64,000 nt of DNA from CAVPFA01 sp963703655 (lineage in GTDB: Bacteria > Actinomycetota > Acidimicrobiia > Acidimicrobiales > Bog-793): contig CAVPFA010000003.1 of the NCBI GenBank assembly GCA_963703655.1, positions 1,364,001-1,428,000 on the forward strand, read 5' to 3'. Below, in pieces: positions 17,715-25,361 of this stretch (its first letter is position 1; each line of letters begins with the position of its first letter). Below the pieces are notes generated by a model that did not search any database, was not told the origin of the DNA, and worked only from the letters and a program-made list of their open reading frames with translations. A program made the position numbers and the translations under genes.

Positions 17715-20700
17715 CCGCACTCGCGGACGATCACGACGCGGTCCTGCAGCGGCTGCCGTTCCTCTCGCGCCTCGAGCCGGCGCTGAGGGAGCTCGTCGGC
17801 CGGCTGTTCCAGGCACGCGTCTTCGACTTCGGCGAGACGATCGTGGCCGAAGGAGACGTGCCGGACGGCATGTACGTTCTTGCCTCGGGCAGCGCCCGGG
17901 TGCTCGTCGTCCATGACGCCAAGGAGATCACCCTCGCACGTCTGCAACCCGGCGACTGGTTCGGCGAAACGGCGCTCTTGGACCGGACGACGCGTACGGC
18001 CACGGTTCGAGCCTCGGAAGCCGTGTCGGCGCTGTGGCTCGATCGGGTCGTGTTCGACGCGCTCCTCGAGCTTCACCCCGAGATCCGCGGCGCCTTCGGC
18101 GACCAGGCGCGCGTCGAGCTGCTGCACCGTTTTCTTCGAACCCACGCCGCCTTCGAGGACCTGTCGCTCGAAGCCGCGTCGGCGATGTACCCCAAGCTGC
18201 GGCCTGTCGAAGTCGCCGCCGGGACGGTCCTCGTCCGCGAGGGTGAACCGGGCGGGACCATGTACCTGGTCGAGCAGGGGCGGCTCGAGGCGACCGCCGG
18301 CACCGGGGACGCACAGAGGTCGATCGGTTACATGCGAACCGGCGACATCTTCGGGGAGCGGTCACTCGTGACCGGCGAAGCTTGCGTCGCGACCGTCCGG
18401 GCGGTCAGCGACGCAGCATTGCTGGCTTTAGACCGTGACGAATTCCAAGACTTGGCCGACCGGTTCCCCGCCTTCGCCCGCAGGGTCAACGAACAGGCCG
18501 CGGGCCGGAACTACCTCGAAGAAGCGCGTGTCCCGCTCGACTTCGCGAAGGAGATACTGCCCGGAGGGCTCAGCGAAATCCCCGTGGCGGGCCTATCGCA
18601 AGGGGACCTGCCGGATGCGCCGGTGCAGAGGTCGAAACCCAGCCGGCGGCGGCCCAGGCGTTTCCCCATCATCCAGCAGGTCGACGAGACCGACTGCGGA
18701 GTCGCGAGCCTGGCGATGATCGCCGGCTGGCACGGCCTGGACGTCTCGATCTCGTGGCTGAGGGAGGTTGCAGGGACGGACCAGTCGGGCACCACGCTCC
18801 GGGCGCTCACCGTCACCGGGCGGCGCATCGGCCTCGAGGTCCAGCCTGTGAAGGTGTCGCGCGACCGGCTCGGCGATCTCAACCTGCCGGCGATCCTTCA
18901 CTGGGACGCCGAGCACTGGGTCGTGCTCGTCCGGGTCGACGGGCGGCGGGTGGAGATCGCCGATCCGGCCCTCGGGCTGCAACGGATCGACCGAGATGAG
19001 CTCGACCGCCACTGGGACGGCTATGGGGCACGGGTCACGCCGACCGGGACCACCCCCGAGGTGCCGGCGGGAGGTCCTCATCTCGCCTGGCTGGTGCCCT
19101 TCCTCGTCAAGCATCGTCGGGAGCTGGTCGGCGCGCTCGTTCTCGCGCTCGCGGCAGCAGCGTGCGAGGTCGCGCTTCCTCTCGTCGTCGAACACGTGGT
19201 CAACGCCGTGATCGCCCACAAACCCTCCTCCACGATCGAGCTCCTCGGGCTCGCGATGCTCGGGCTGGCCATCGGCGGCACCGTCTCGCTGTTGTTCCAG
19301 CGTCTCGTCCTCGTGCGGGCGTCCGCGCGTTTCGATACCGACACGCTGGACTTCGTCACGACGAGGCTGCTCGGCCTGCCCATGTCGTACTTCGCCACCC
19401 GACGTGTCGGAGACATCGAACGCCGCCTCAGCGGTGTGCGAGAGATCCGCCGCATCGTCGTCGAGCAGGGCGTCGATGCCATCTCGGCCGCAACTCAGGT
19501 CGTCGTCGGGATCGCGATCATGTTCGTCCTGTCGCCCCTGCTCGCCCTCTTGTTCCTCGTCGCAGCGCCGGTGTACGTCCTGGTCATGCGTTACACGTCC
19601 ACGCGGCTGCGCCCGCTCTATGCCGGTATCGAGCACAGTTTCGGCCGCTACGCGTCGGACCAGATCGATCTGCTGAAGGGCATCGAGACCGTGAAATCGA
19701 CTGGCACCGAGGCCGGCCTCCGCCACCGCCTCCAGCGCGCCTTTGCCGATCTCACGGGTCGCACCGTCGACTCCTACCGGACGATCGCTGCTTACGGGTC
19801 CGTGGTACAGCTCATCTCCCTCGTCATGTACAGCCTGTTCGTGACACTTGCCGCTCTCGAGGTCAAGCCTGCGGGGTTGAACGTCGGAGGGTTCGTAGCG
19901 TTCACAGTCCTCGTGCTCCTGGTGACCGGCCCACTCGTGGCGCTCCTCAACATCTGGGACGACGTGCAGGTCTCGACGGTCCTGCTCAACCGGATCGCAG
20001 ACGTGCTCGACCACGAGCCCGAACAGGGATCGGACCACTCCGGACTGCTGGCTGTCCCGACCCTCGAAGGCCGCGTCCAGCTGCACGACGTGGGTTATCA
20101 GCCACCGGAGGCCGCCGAGCCCATCCTCGCCGGGGTCAGCCTCGACGTCGCGCCCGGCACCACGGTGGCGATCGTGGGGCGTTCGGGCTCCGGCAAGTCG
20201 ACGCTGCTGCGCTTGTTGGCGGGCCTGTTAGAGCCGACGTCCGGCGCGATCCTCTTCGATCGCACCGACTCGCGGCAGCTCCGCTACGGCGATCTCCGCC
20301 GGCAGGTCGGTTTCGTCCTCCAGCAGCCGTACGTGTTCGCCTCCACGATCGAAGCCAACATCGCGCTCGGCGACGAGACAGCGGACCCGGACGCGGTCCG
20401 CTGGGCAGCGGAGGTCGCCGACCTTGCCGAGCTCGTCGAACGGCTCCCGCTCGGTTACGACACCCCGGTCGGCGACCGCGGCCTGCCCCTGTCGGGGGGA
20501 CAGGCACAGCGCCTGGCGATCGCCCGCGCGCTGTACCGAAAGCCGCCGGTGCTCTTGTTCGACGAGGCGACGAGCGCGCTCGACACGGAGTCCGAGTCGA
20601 TCGTGAAACGCAACATCGACCGGCTGCTCGAGGGCCGCACGGCTTTCGTCGTCGCGCACCGGCTGAGCACGATCCGCAACGCGGACGTCATCGTCGTTCT

Positions 20701-20800
20701 CGAGCGCGGCCGTCTGGTGGAACAGGGAAGCCACGACGAGCTGCTCGCCCGAAAGGGCGTGTACTTCTACCTGTACACCCAGCAACTCTCGGACATGTGA
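17711..20800 (+). CDS. Peptidase-containing ABC exporter with two cyclic-nucleotide-binding domains
   Basis: A 1029-residue bacteriocin-type exporter. Domains in order: cNMP-binding 1 (15-130, with GETALLDRTTRTATV including the phosphate-binding Arg), cNMP-binding 2 (145-265, whose cassette GERSLVTGEACVATV lacks that Arg), C39 peptidase (about 317-430) with Gln323, Cys329, His402 and Asp418 all present, a membrane domain (about 445-720), and an ATPase with Walker A GRSGSGKST near 822, LSGGQAQR near 926 and LLFDEAT near 948. C39 peptidases cut after a double Gly in leader peptides; a matching precursor lies at 21026. The layout recalls cyanobacterial HetC. Export is probably gated by a cyclic nucleotide, which is inference. 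Confidence 0.9.
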   Translation: MTALADDHDAVLQRLPFLSRLEPALRELVGRLFQARVFDFGETIVAEGDVPDGMYVLASGSARVLVVHDAKEITLARLQPGDWFGETALLDRTTRTATVRASEAVSALWLDRVVFDALLELHPEIRGAFGDQARVELLHRFLRTHAAFEDLSLEAASAMYPKLRPVEVAAGTVLVREGEPGGTMYLVEQGRLEATAGTGDAQRSIGYMRTGDIFGERSLVTGEACVATVRAVSDAALLALDRDEFQDLADRFPAFARRVNEQAAGRNYLEEARVPLDFAKEILPGGLSEIPVAGLSQGDLPDAPVQRSKPSRRRPRRFPIIQQVDETDCGVASLAMIAGWHGLDVSISWLREVAGTDQSGTTLRALTVTGRRIGLEVQPVKVSRDRLGDLNLPAILHWDAEHWVVLVRVDGRRVEIADPALGLQRIDRDELDRHWDGYGARVTPTGTTPEVPAGGPHLAWLVPFLVKHRRELVGALVLALAAAACEVALPLVVEHVVNAVIAHKPSSTIELLGLAMLGLAIGGTVSLLFQRLVLVRASARFDTDTLDFVTTRLLGLPMSYFATRRVGDIERRLSGVREIRRIVVEQGVDAISAATQVVVGIAIMFVLSPLLALLFLVAAPVYVLVMRYTSTRLRPLYAGIEHSFGRYASDQIDLLKGIETVKSTGTEAGLRHRLQRAFADLTGRTVDSYRTIAAYGSVVQLISLVMYSLFVTLAALEVKPAGLNVGGFVAFTVLVLLVTGPLVALLNIWDDVQVSTVLLNRIADVLDHEPEQGSDHSGLLAVPTLEGRVQLHDVGYQPPEAAEPILAGVSLDVAPGTTVAIVGRSGSGKSTLLRLLAGLLEPTSGAILFDRTDSRQLRYGDLRRQVGFVLQQPYVFASTIEANIALGDETADPDAVRWAAEVADLAELVERLPLGYDTPVGDRGLPLSGGQAQRLAIARALYRKPPVLLFDEATSALDTESESIVKRNIDRLLEGRTAFVVAHRLSTIRNADVIVVLERGRLVEQGSHDELLARKGVYFYLYTQQLSDM

Positions 20801-20837
20801 GGTACTTGTACACCCAGCAATTCTCGGACGTGTGAGG
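20768..20837 (+). repeat. 35-bp tandem duplication over the exporter stop codon
   Basis: Copy one (20768-20802) covers the last ten codons, the stop TGA and two following bases. Copy two (20803-20837) repeats it with three transitions only. Copy two would read YLYTQQFSDV-stop in another frame and is not translated as part of the exporter. Confidence 0.9.
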
Positions 20838-20965
20838 GCGCCTGACATCCTTGCCCCGGTTTAGCTGTCCCGGCCAAAAGTGCCTTTCAGGCCCGCGATC
20901 CACGATGAGTACGAATGCTCACACTTGGGGACTCGTATTCCTCCGCAGGTGGTCGTACCCTTGGA

Positions 20966-20994
20966 TTGTCCCGAACCACGGGAACCCCGATATA
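20966..20994 (+). promoter_or_regulatory. Candidate promoter for the precursor peptide
   Basis: TTGTCC (20966-20971) and GATATA (20989-20994) are 17 bp apart, which places a start near 21001 and gives the peptide gene a short leader with its own AGGAGG. The rest of 20838-21025 holds no gene. Confidence 0.35.
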
Positions 20995-21025
20995 CGGGAG
21001 CCCCGATATGAGGAGGCGTTTAGCC

Positions 21026-21175
21026 ATGGACAAGGAAACGACACCCGAAGAGCCTCGCCTCGACGAGGATCTTCCCGTCGAAGACGAGAGCGCCGAGCAG
21101 GTCACCGGTGGCCATTCGGAGAGGGTTTCGAACCGCTTCAGCAACAGGCACACGAACCGCAAGTTCAACCGCTGA
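21026..21175 (+). CDS. Double-glycine leader precursor peptide with Asn-Arg tetrapeptide repeats
   Basis: A 49-residue peptide. The 29-residue leader is strongly acidic (eleven Asp/Glu) and ends in EQVTGG, a C39-type double-glycine cleavage site. The predicted 20-residue core starts HSER and then reads VSNR-FSNR-HTNR-KFNR, four tetrapeptides ending in Asn-Arg. It is cationic (five Arg, one Lys, two His, one Glu) and has no Cys, so no disulfide or lanthionine is possible. The ATG has a perfect AGGAGG at 21011-21016, spacer 9. It directly follows the C39 exporter, its likely processing and export machine. The function may be antimicrobial or signalling; neither is shown by the sequence. Confidence 0.75.
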   Translation: MDKETTPEEPRLDEDLPVEDESAEQVTGGHSERVSNRFSNRHTNRKFNR

Positions 21176-21339
21176 CCCCGTCATGCGCTCGCCGTCGCGG
21201 TTGATGGCGACTTCCTCCGCCGGCTGACGGACTCGAGGCCTGGTTCCCCGAGATCCGCGGCCGGCGGAAGTCGTCCAGGAGCGACGACGAGACGTCGAGA
21301 GGCCGACGACCCCCGAGACGGGGACCTAGGCTTCACCCG

Positions 21340-22062
21340 ATGCCGAAAAGAGAGCCGTCGGCCGCGGCGGATTTGGTCGATCCCTCACCGGCAGATACGG
21401 CTGAGGGCGACTTCCTCCCCCGGTTGATGACCTCCGAGGCCGAGCGCCTCGCAGCCCTCAGCCGGCGGGAGAGCTTCGCGCGCGGAGCCGTGATCTTCCG
21501 AGCCGGCGAGCCCGGCGACGACGTACTCCTTCTCCGCGTCGGCCGCGTGAAGGTCAGTGTCCGCCGCCGCAGTCGCGAGATAATCCTGGCTGTGCTGGAC
21601 CCCGGCAGCCTGTTGGGCGAAGTGAGCGCCATCGACGGCGGCTCCCGCTCGGCGACCGTCGCAGCCCTCGAGCACGTCGAGGTCGACGTCACGAGCTTTG
21701 CGGACTTTCGCAAATTCCTCGATGAGCACCCCCGAGTGGCGGGCGAGCTGCTGCAGCTCGTCGTGGCTCGTCTACGTGACACCTCGCTGAGGCAGGTCGA
21801 GTTCGGCACGGTCGACACGCTCGGTCGGCTCTGCATGAGCCTCACCCAGCTTGCGGAGCGCTACGGGCGCCCCCTCGGTGACCATATCGAGGTCGACGCC
21901 CCGATCAACCAACAAGAGCTCGCGGAATGGGCGGGAATGTCGCGCGAGGCCGTTGTGAAGGGGCTGCGTCAGCTGCGGAGTCTCGGATGGCTGACGGTAG
22001 ATGGTCGAGCACTCACTCTTCTCAATCCCCCGGCGATCCGGAGGCGCGGCGGTCAACGGTGA
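21340..22062 (+). CDS. Crp/Fnr-family transcriptional regulator
   Basis: A 240-residue regulator: a disordered first 30 residues, a cyclic-nucleotide-binding beta barrel (about 40-150) with cassette GEVSAIDGGSRSATV, a dimer helix, and a C-terminal winged helix (INQQELAEWAGMSREAVVKG, about 188-210). The Arg in S-R-S-A suits cAMP or another cyclic nucleotide. It follows the precursor gene by 164 bp in the same direction and is the natural candidate to control the export locus, because exporter and regulator would sense the same class of ligand. That link is inference. Confidence 0.85.
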   Translation: MPKREPSAAADLVDPSPADTAEGDFLPRLMTSEAERLAALSRRESFARGAVIFRAGEPGDDVLLLRVGRVKVSVRRRSREIILAVLDPGSLLGEVSAIDGGSRSATVAALEHVEVDVTSFADFRKFLDEHPRVAGELLQLVVARLRDTSLRQVEFGTVDTLGRLCMSLTQLAERYGRPLGDHIEVDAPINQQELAEWAGMSREAVVKGLRQLRSLGWLTVDGRALTLLNPPAIRRRGGQR

Positions 22063-22086
22063 CCGGGGTTTGTCCTCCTCGAGCCC

Positions 22087-22959
22087 CTAGATGTGCTCCA
22101 TCAGCCACCCGTGCACCTCGGGCACACGCTTGTTGAGCGTCAGATGACCGTCGGTCTCCGTCAGGTGGGCGTCGACGCCGGGGATGTGCTCGGACAGCCA
22201 CTGGCCGTGTTGGAACGGGACGAACTTGTCCTGTCGCCCGTGCCAGAGCTGAACCGGTACCCGGATGGCATCGAGCGAGAACCCCCAATGGGACATCCCT
22301 GCGCATCCGTCGTCCCACCAGCCTTGGTCGCCGGGCGCGAGACCGTCCTTAATGCAAGTCACCAGGAATGAGGCTAAATCCTCGGTCAGTGCCGCTCGGT
22401 CCACGTCCGACAGCAGCGAGGCCAGGGCCGCTATGAGTTGGTCCACTGTCACCTGCAAGAACTCTTCCCGATCCTTCGCAAGCTTTGTACGGGCGGCTTC
22501 GGGGTCGTCGAGGAACAGCTTCATGTCGTCGACGTTCAGCTCGCCCATCCCTTGGAAGAAGTCGAGACCGGGTTGACCATATGGTGCAGGGGAGGCGAAC
22601 GAGGCGACCGCACACACCAGGTCCGGCAGGAGTGCGGCGCAGGCCAGCGCATGAGGGCCGCCGCCTGAGGCTCCCCACACCGCCAGCCGGTTGATGCCGA
22701 AGGCCTCGGCGATGGTCCGGACGTCGTTCGTGCAGTCCGCCACGCTCCGTCCCGGCTGGGCCGTGGAGCCGCCGTAGCCGGGCCGGTCGTAGCCGATCAA
22801 GCGGATGCCGCGCCGCTCGGCGTCCGCCACGTCCGGTGGGTACAGGTGCCGGGAGTTCGGGGTCCCTGAGTGCACCAGCACCGGTCGACCAGAGATGTTC
22901 CCGCCCGACTCGACACACAGCTCACGGCCGTCAGGCGTGCGAATGCTGGTCGTCTCCAT
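22087..22959 (-). CDS. Alpha/beta hydrolase
   Basis: A 290-residue alpha/beta-hydrolase-fold enzyme. The oxyanion segment is HSGTPNS (30-36), the nucleophile elbow G-A-S-G-G has Ser98, and the catalytic His lies in ETDGHLTL near the C-terminus. An Asp in the loop before WHGRQDKFVP completes the triad. It is cytosolic, with no signal peptide. It converges with the Crp/Fnr gene 25 bp away. The substrate is unknown; haloperoxidase- or epoxide-hydrolase-like enzymes look alike. Confidence 0.85.
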   Translation of the reverse strand: METTSIRTPDGRELCVESGGNISGRPVLVHSGTPNSRHLYPPDVADAERRGIRLIGYDRPGYGGSTAQPGRSVADCTNDVRTIAEAFGINRLAVWGASGGGPHALACAALLPDLVCAVASFASPAPYGQPGLDFFQGMGELNVDDMKLFLDDPEAARTKLAKDREEFLQVTVDQLIAALASLLSDVDRAALTEDLASFLVTCIKDGLAPGDQGWWDDGCAGMSHWGFSLDAIRVPVQLWHGRQDKFVPFQHGQWLSEHIPGVDAHLTETDGHLTLNKRVPEVHGWLMEHI

Positions 22960-22969
22960 CGCGGGAACC

Positions 22970-23137
22970 CTAGTTGGTGACCCGAACGGCGAGGGCGACG
23001 AACCGGTCGCCCTCGCCGGCTTCGGAGCCGAAGCTGCGCCACTGGTCGACCTCGACGGTCCAACGATCTGAGCTCTCTTGGTCCTCAGTCACCTCAGCTC
23101 CCTGCGGCAGACTGGCTGTCGTGACAGCAAGGTGCAT
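22970..23137 (-). pseudogene. Possible fragment of a DUF4352-like secreted protein
   Basis: A 55-codon frame ends in EGDRFVALAVRVTN, very like the central strand of DUF4352 domains, and then stops where the domain should continue. No signal peptide or second half is found nearby. It may be a decayed remnant upstream of the hydrolase, or a chance frame. Confidence 0.3.
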
Positions 23138-23143
23138 TTCTCT

Positions 23144-23212
23144 ATGAGCAGCACCATGGTCGTTGAATGAGCAGCACCATGGTCGTTGTATGAGCAGCAC
23201 TGTGGTCGTTGC
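23144..23212 (+). repeat. Three tandem 23-bp repeats duplicating a start region
   Basis: Units at 23144-23166, 23167-23189 and 23190-23212 all begin ATGAGCAGCAC. Units one and two are identical except the last base. Because 23 is not a multiple of three, each ATG is in a different frame; the first two run only eight codons before TGA, and the third opens the DUF998 gene. Confidence 0.95.
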
Positions 23213-23804
23213 CGGGGTGCTGGCACTTATCGGAGTTGCGGCTGCGGTCGCCAGCCTCTCCTACTTGCACCTGGCTCCAACCGGGCTGTCCCCGTTGCGA
23301 AACGCCGTGAGCCAATACGGGATCACCGAGTACCGCGCCGGCTATCGAGCCGCCGCCATCAGCCTGGGTCTCGCAGGCGCCGCAACGGCGGCCGGTCTCG
23401 ACTCGGCGGTTCGCGCCAGGGGCCTGGGCGTGGTAGTGGCGCTCCTAGTGGTCTTCGCGGTTGCCCGCTTGATCATCAGCTGGTTCCCCATGGATGCCCC
23501 GGGCGCGCCTCGTACCTCAACTGGTCAGGCCCACGGTCTCATCGCCATCGTGACATTCGGGGCGGTGACCCTCGCCGCCTTGCGATTGGGCAACGTGCTG
23601 CGCACGGGTGTCCGCTGGCACAGCCTCGGCGCGGTGTCGACGGACCTGGGGTGGGCTATGGCGGCGAGCATCGCGGCAATGTTCCTCACCCGTGCGAGTC
23701 CCGACTTGAGGCGCTACTTCGGAGCAATCGAGCGCCTTCTGTACGTGGCGATCATTGGATGGCTGACGCTTTTTGCCGTCGCATGCACTGTGCGCGCTCG
23801 CTGA
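23190..23804 (+). CDS. DUF998-family membrane protein
   Basis: A 204-residue polytopic protein with about six hydrophobic helices, of the DUF998 family: the conserved NAVSQYG motif after helix one and WFPMDAPGAPRTSTGQAHG before helix four are both present. It is in the cytoplasmic membrane; the function is unknown for the family. The start is the third ATG of a 23-bp triple repeat, so two dead-end mini-frames (MSSTMVVE and MSSTMVVV) lie directly upstream and may damp translation. Confidence 0.8.
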   Translation: MSSTVVVAGVLALIGVAAAVASLSYLHLAPTGLSPLRNAVSQYGITEYRAGYRAAAISLGLAGAATAAGLDSAVRARGLGVVVALLVVFAVARLIISWFPMDAPGAPRTSTGQAHGLIAIVTFGAVTLAALRLGNVLRTGVRWHSLGAVSTDLGWAMAASIAAMFLTRASPDLRRYFGAIERLLYVAIIGWLTLFAVACTVRAR

Positions 23805-23838
23805 ACCAAGGACCGGGCGAGACTGGGAGCTCGGCTTG

Positions 23839-24081
23839 TCAGCTTCCACCTCGCGAGGCGTTGTCGGCAGGGTGCTCCACGATGGCTACGACTCTCGCTG
23901 CGATGAAGCGGGCGGAACGAACAGGCCGACCCGAGCGGGTGACCTCGATGACCTCAACCGTTCCTCGGGAATTCGAGACTTCGACGCGCCGGCCGGCCCG
24001 AGTCGCCTCAACCTCGAAGCGCTGTACGCCACCCCCTATGTCGACGAGGACCTCGACTCGATCGCCTCTCATCCTCCACAT
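23839..24081 (-). CDS. Small beta-rich hypothetical protein
   Basis: An 80-residue (or 77-residue from the inner ATG) protein with alternating hydrophobic strands: RVEVLVDIGGGVQRFEVEAT, then RRVEVSNSRGTVEVIEVTRSG and ARFIAARVVAIVEH. The pattern looks like a real conserved small protein rather than a shadow, since the opposite strand carries only low-complexity frames. No family was recognised. Confidence 0.5.
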   Translation of the reverse strand: MWRMRGDRVEVLVDIGGGVQRFEVEATRAGRRVEVSNSRGTVEVIEVTRSGRPVRSARFIAARVVAIVEHPADNASRGGS

Positions 24082-24143
24082 GCTACGGCCGTGACCAGCA
24101 TTGGTAGCCAGACGGTGCAGTCCTCCGCGGAAGCCGGGTGCTT

Positions 24144-25193
24144 CTAGCCTTGCGGGGCACCTCGGGCGACGAGCTTTGCTCGTTTGTCTTCATACATGCA
24201 GGCATCGGCCTTTTTCAGCAGGGCCTCCGCATCTGTCCCATCGCGGGGGAAGATTGCAACCCCAACGCTGATGTCGACCTCGATCGCGTTGGCGCCGACG
24301 ACGAACGAGTCCTCGAGGGAGTCAGATATGCGTTGAGTGACCCTCGTCGCGTCCTCTTCCGACGCATTGGGAAGCAGGATCGCGAACTCGTCGCCTCCTA
24401 GCCTTGCGATCGAATCGCCTTCTCTCGTGACCGAGCCCAGTCGCTTGGCCCCTTCTTGCAGCACCTCATCTCCTGATGTGTGCCCAAAGCTGTCGTTGAT
24501 GTCCTTGAAGCGGTCGACGTCGAGCATGAGAACGGCGAGCTTCTCGTGCCGGCGCCGTGCTCTCCTCAGTGCATGATCGAGACGGTCGAGGAAGAAGACG
24601 CGGTTGGGCAGGTCGGTGAGCCCGTCGTGCAACACTTGATGTCGAAGGCGCCTCTCTGCTTCGTCACGTGCCTCTTCGGCCTCCTTCTGGGCCGTTATGT
24701 CACGTACGAGCAGGCAGGCTGTCCGGGAACCCAAACCGACAATCGGTGCAAACCTGCCCTGGAAGTAGCGAGAACCCGCCGGAACTTCCAAGCGGAACTC
24801 CAAGAGCTCTGGTCGGCCGGTATTGATCACACGGCGGATGGCTCGTGTCACACGCCGCCCGAGGTCGTCACCGAGCGCTTGGCGGACCGTCCGGCCGAGC
24901 AGCTCGCTCGGGGGCGCTACGAGAAGGGCCTCGCTCGTGGTCCAGATCGCCAGGTAGACGCCGTTTTCGTCAAGCTCGAAGACCAAATCGTCGAGTGAAG
25001 AGAGCATGGCCCGCAGGCGAGCCTCACTTTCGCGAAGGGCGTCAGCCGTCTCCAGTGGCGCGCCAGACCTGATCGAGATGATTTCGCCGAAGGAGTGAGC
25101 CCTCTTGTCCTCGTGCGGATCGGCGTCCTTTCGCGTAGGTGCGGTGGGGACAAGCGAAGGAGCCGTCTTCAGCTCGCAGTCCGTTCGCGTCAT
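24144..25193 (-). CDS. PAS-GGDEF diguanylate cyclase
   Basis: A 349-residue cytosolic enzyme. An N-terminal variable part and short coiled coil lead to a PAS domain (about 55-170, ending CLLVRDITAQKEAEEA) and a GGDEF domain (about 185-345). The active site is an intact GGDEF near 264, so it should make cyclic di-GMP from two GTP. The product-inhibition site RxxD (R-E-G-D) is five residues upstream. It has no EAL domain and no membrane segment, so the signal is probably a soluble ligand or redox cue bound by PAS. Confidence 0.9.
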   Translation of the reverse strand: MTRTDCELKTAPSLVPTAPTRKDADPHEDKRAHSFGEIISIRSGAPLETADALRESEARLRAMLSSLDDLVFELDENGVYLAIWTTSEALLVAPPSELLGRTVRQALGDDLGRRVTRAIRRVINTGRPELLEFRLEVPAGSRYFQGRFAPIVGLGSRTACLLVRDITAQKEAEEARDEAERRLRHQVLHDGLTDLPNRVFFLDRLDHALRRARRRHEKLAVLMLDVDRFKDINDSFGHTSGDEVLQEGAKRLGSVTREGDSIARLGGDEFAILLPNASEEDATRVTQRISDSLEDSFVVGANAIEVDISVGVAIFPRDGTDAEALLKKADACMYEDKRAKLVARGAPQG

Positions 25194-25361
25194 CGTCCCT
25201 TCTTATCGGCTATTTCCGTGCGGAAGTTGATGACTTTTGGCCTCTCGGAGCGGAAACCGTGGGCGCCCGATCCCCCAACGCCCTTTGGGCGCTGCCTGGC
25301 GATCGAGCAGGCTGTCGTGGAAGACCACGGGGGAGCCACGCCGGCGCGGCAGACTTTGCCG

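Noticed and set aside
20838..21025. Crp-type operator before the precursor gene
   Set aside because: TGTGAGGGCGCCTGACA matches only one half-site of TGTGA-N6-TCACA.
21026..22062. Radical-SAM cyclophane RiPP cluster
   Set aside because: FSN and HTN fit the aromatic-x-Asn rule, but no radical SAM enzyme or SPASM motif exists in the window.
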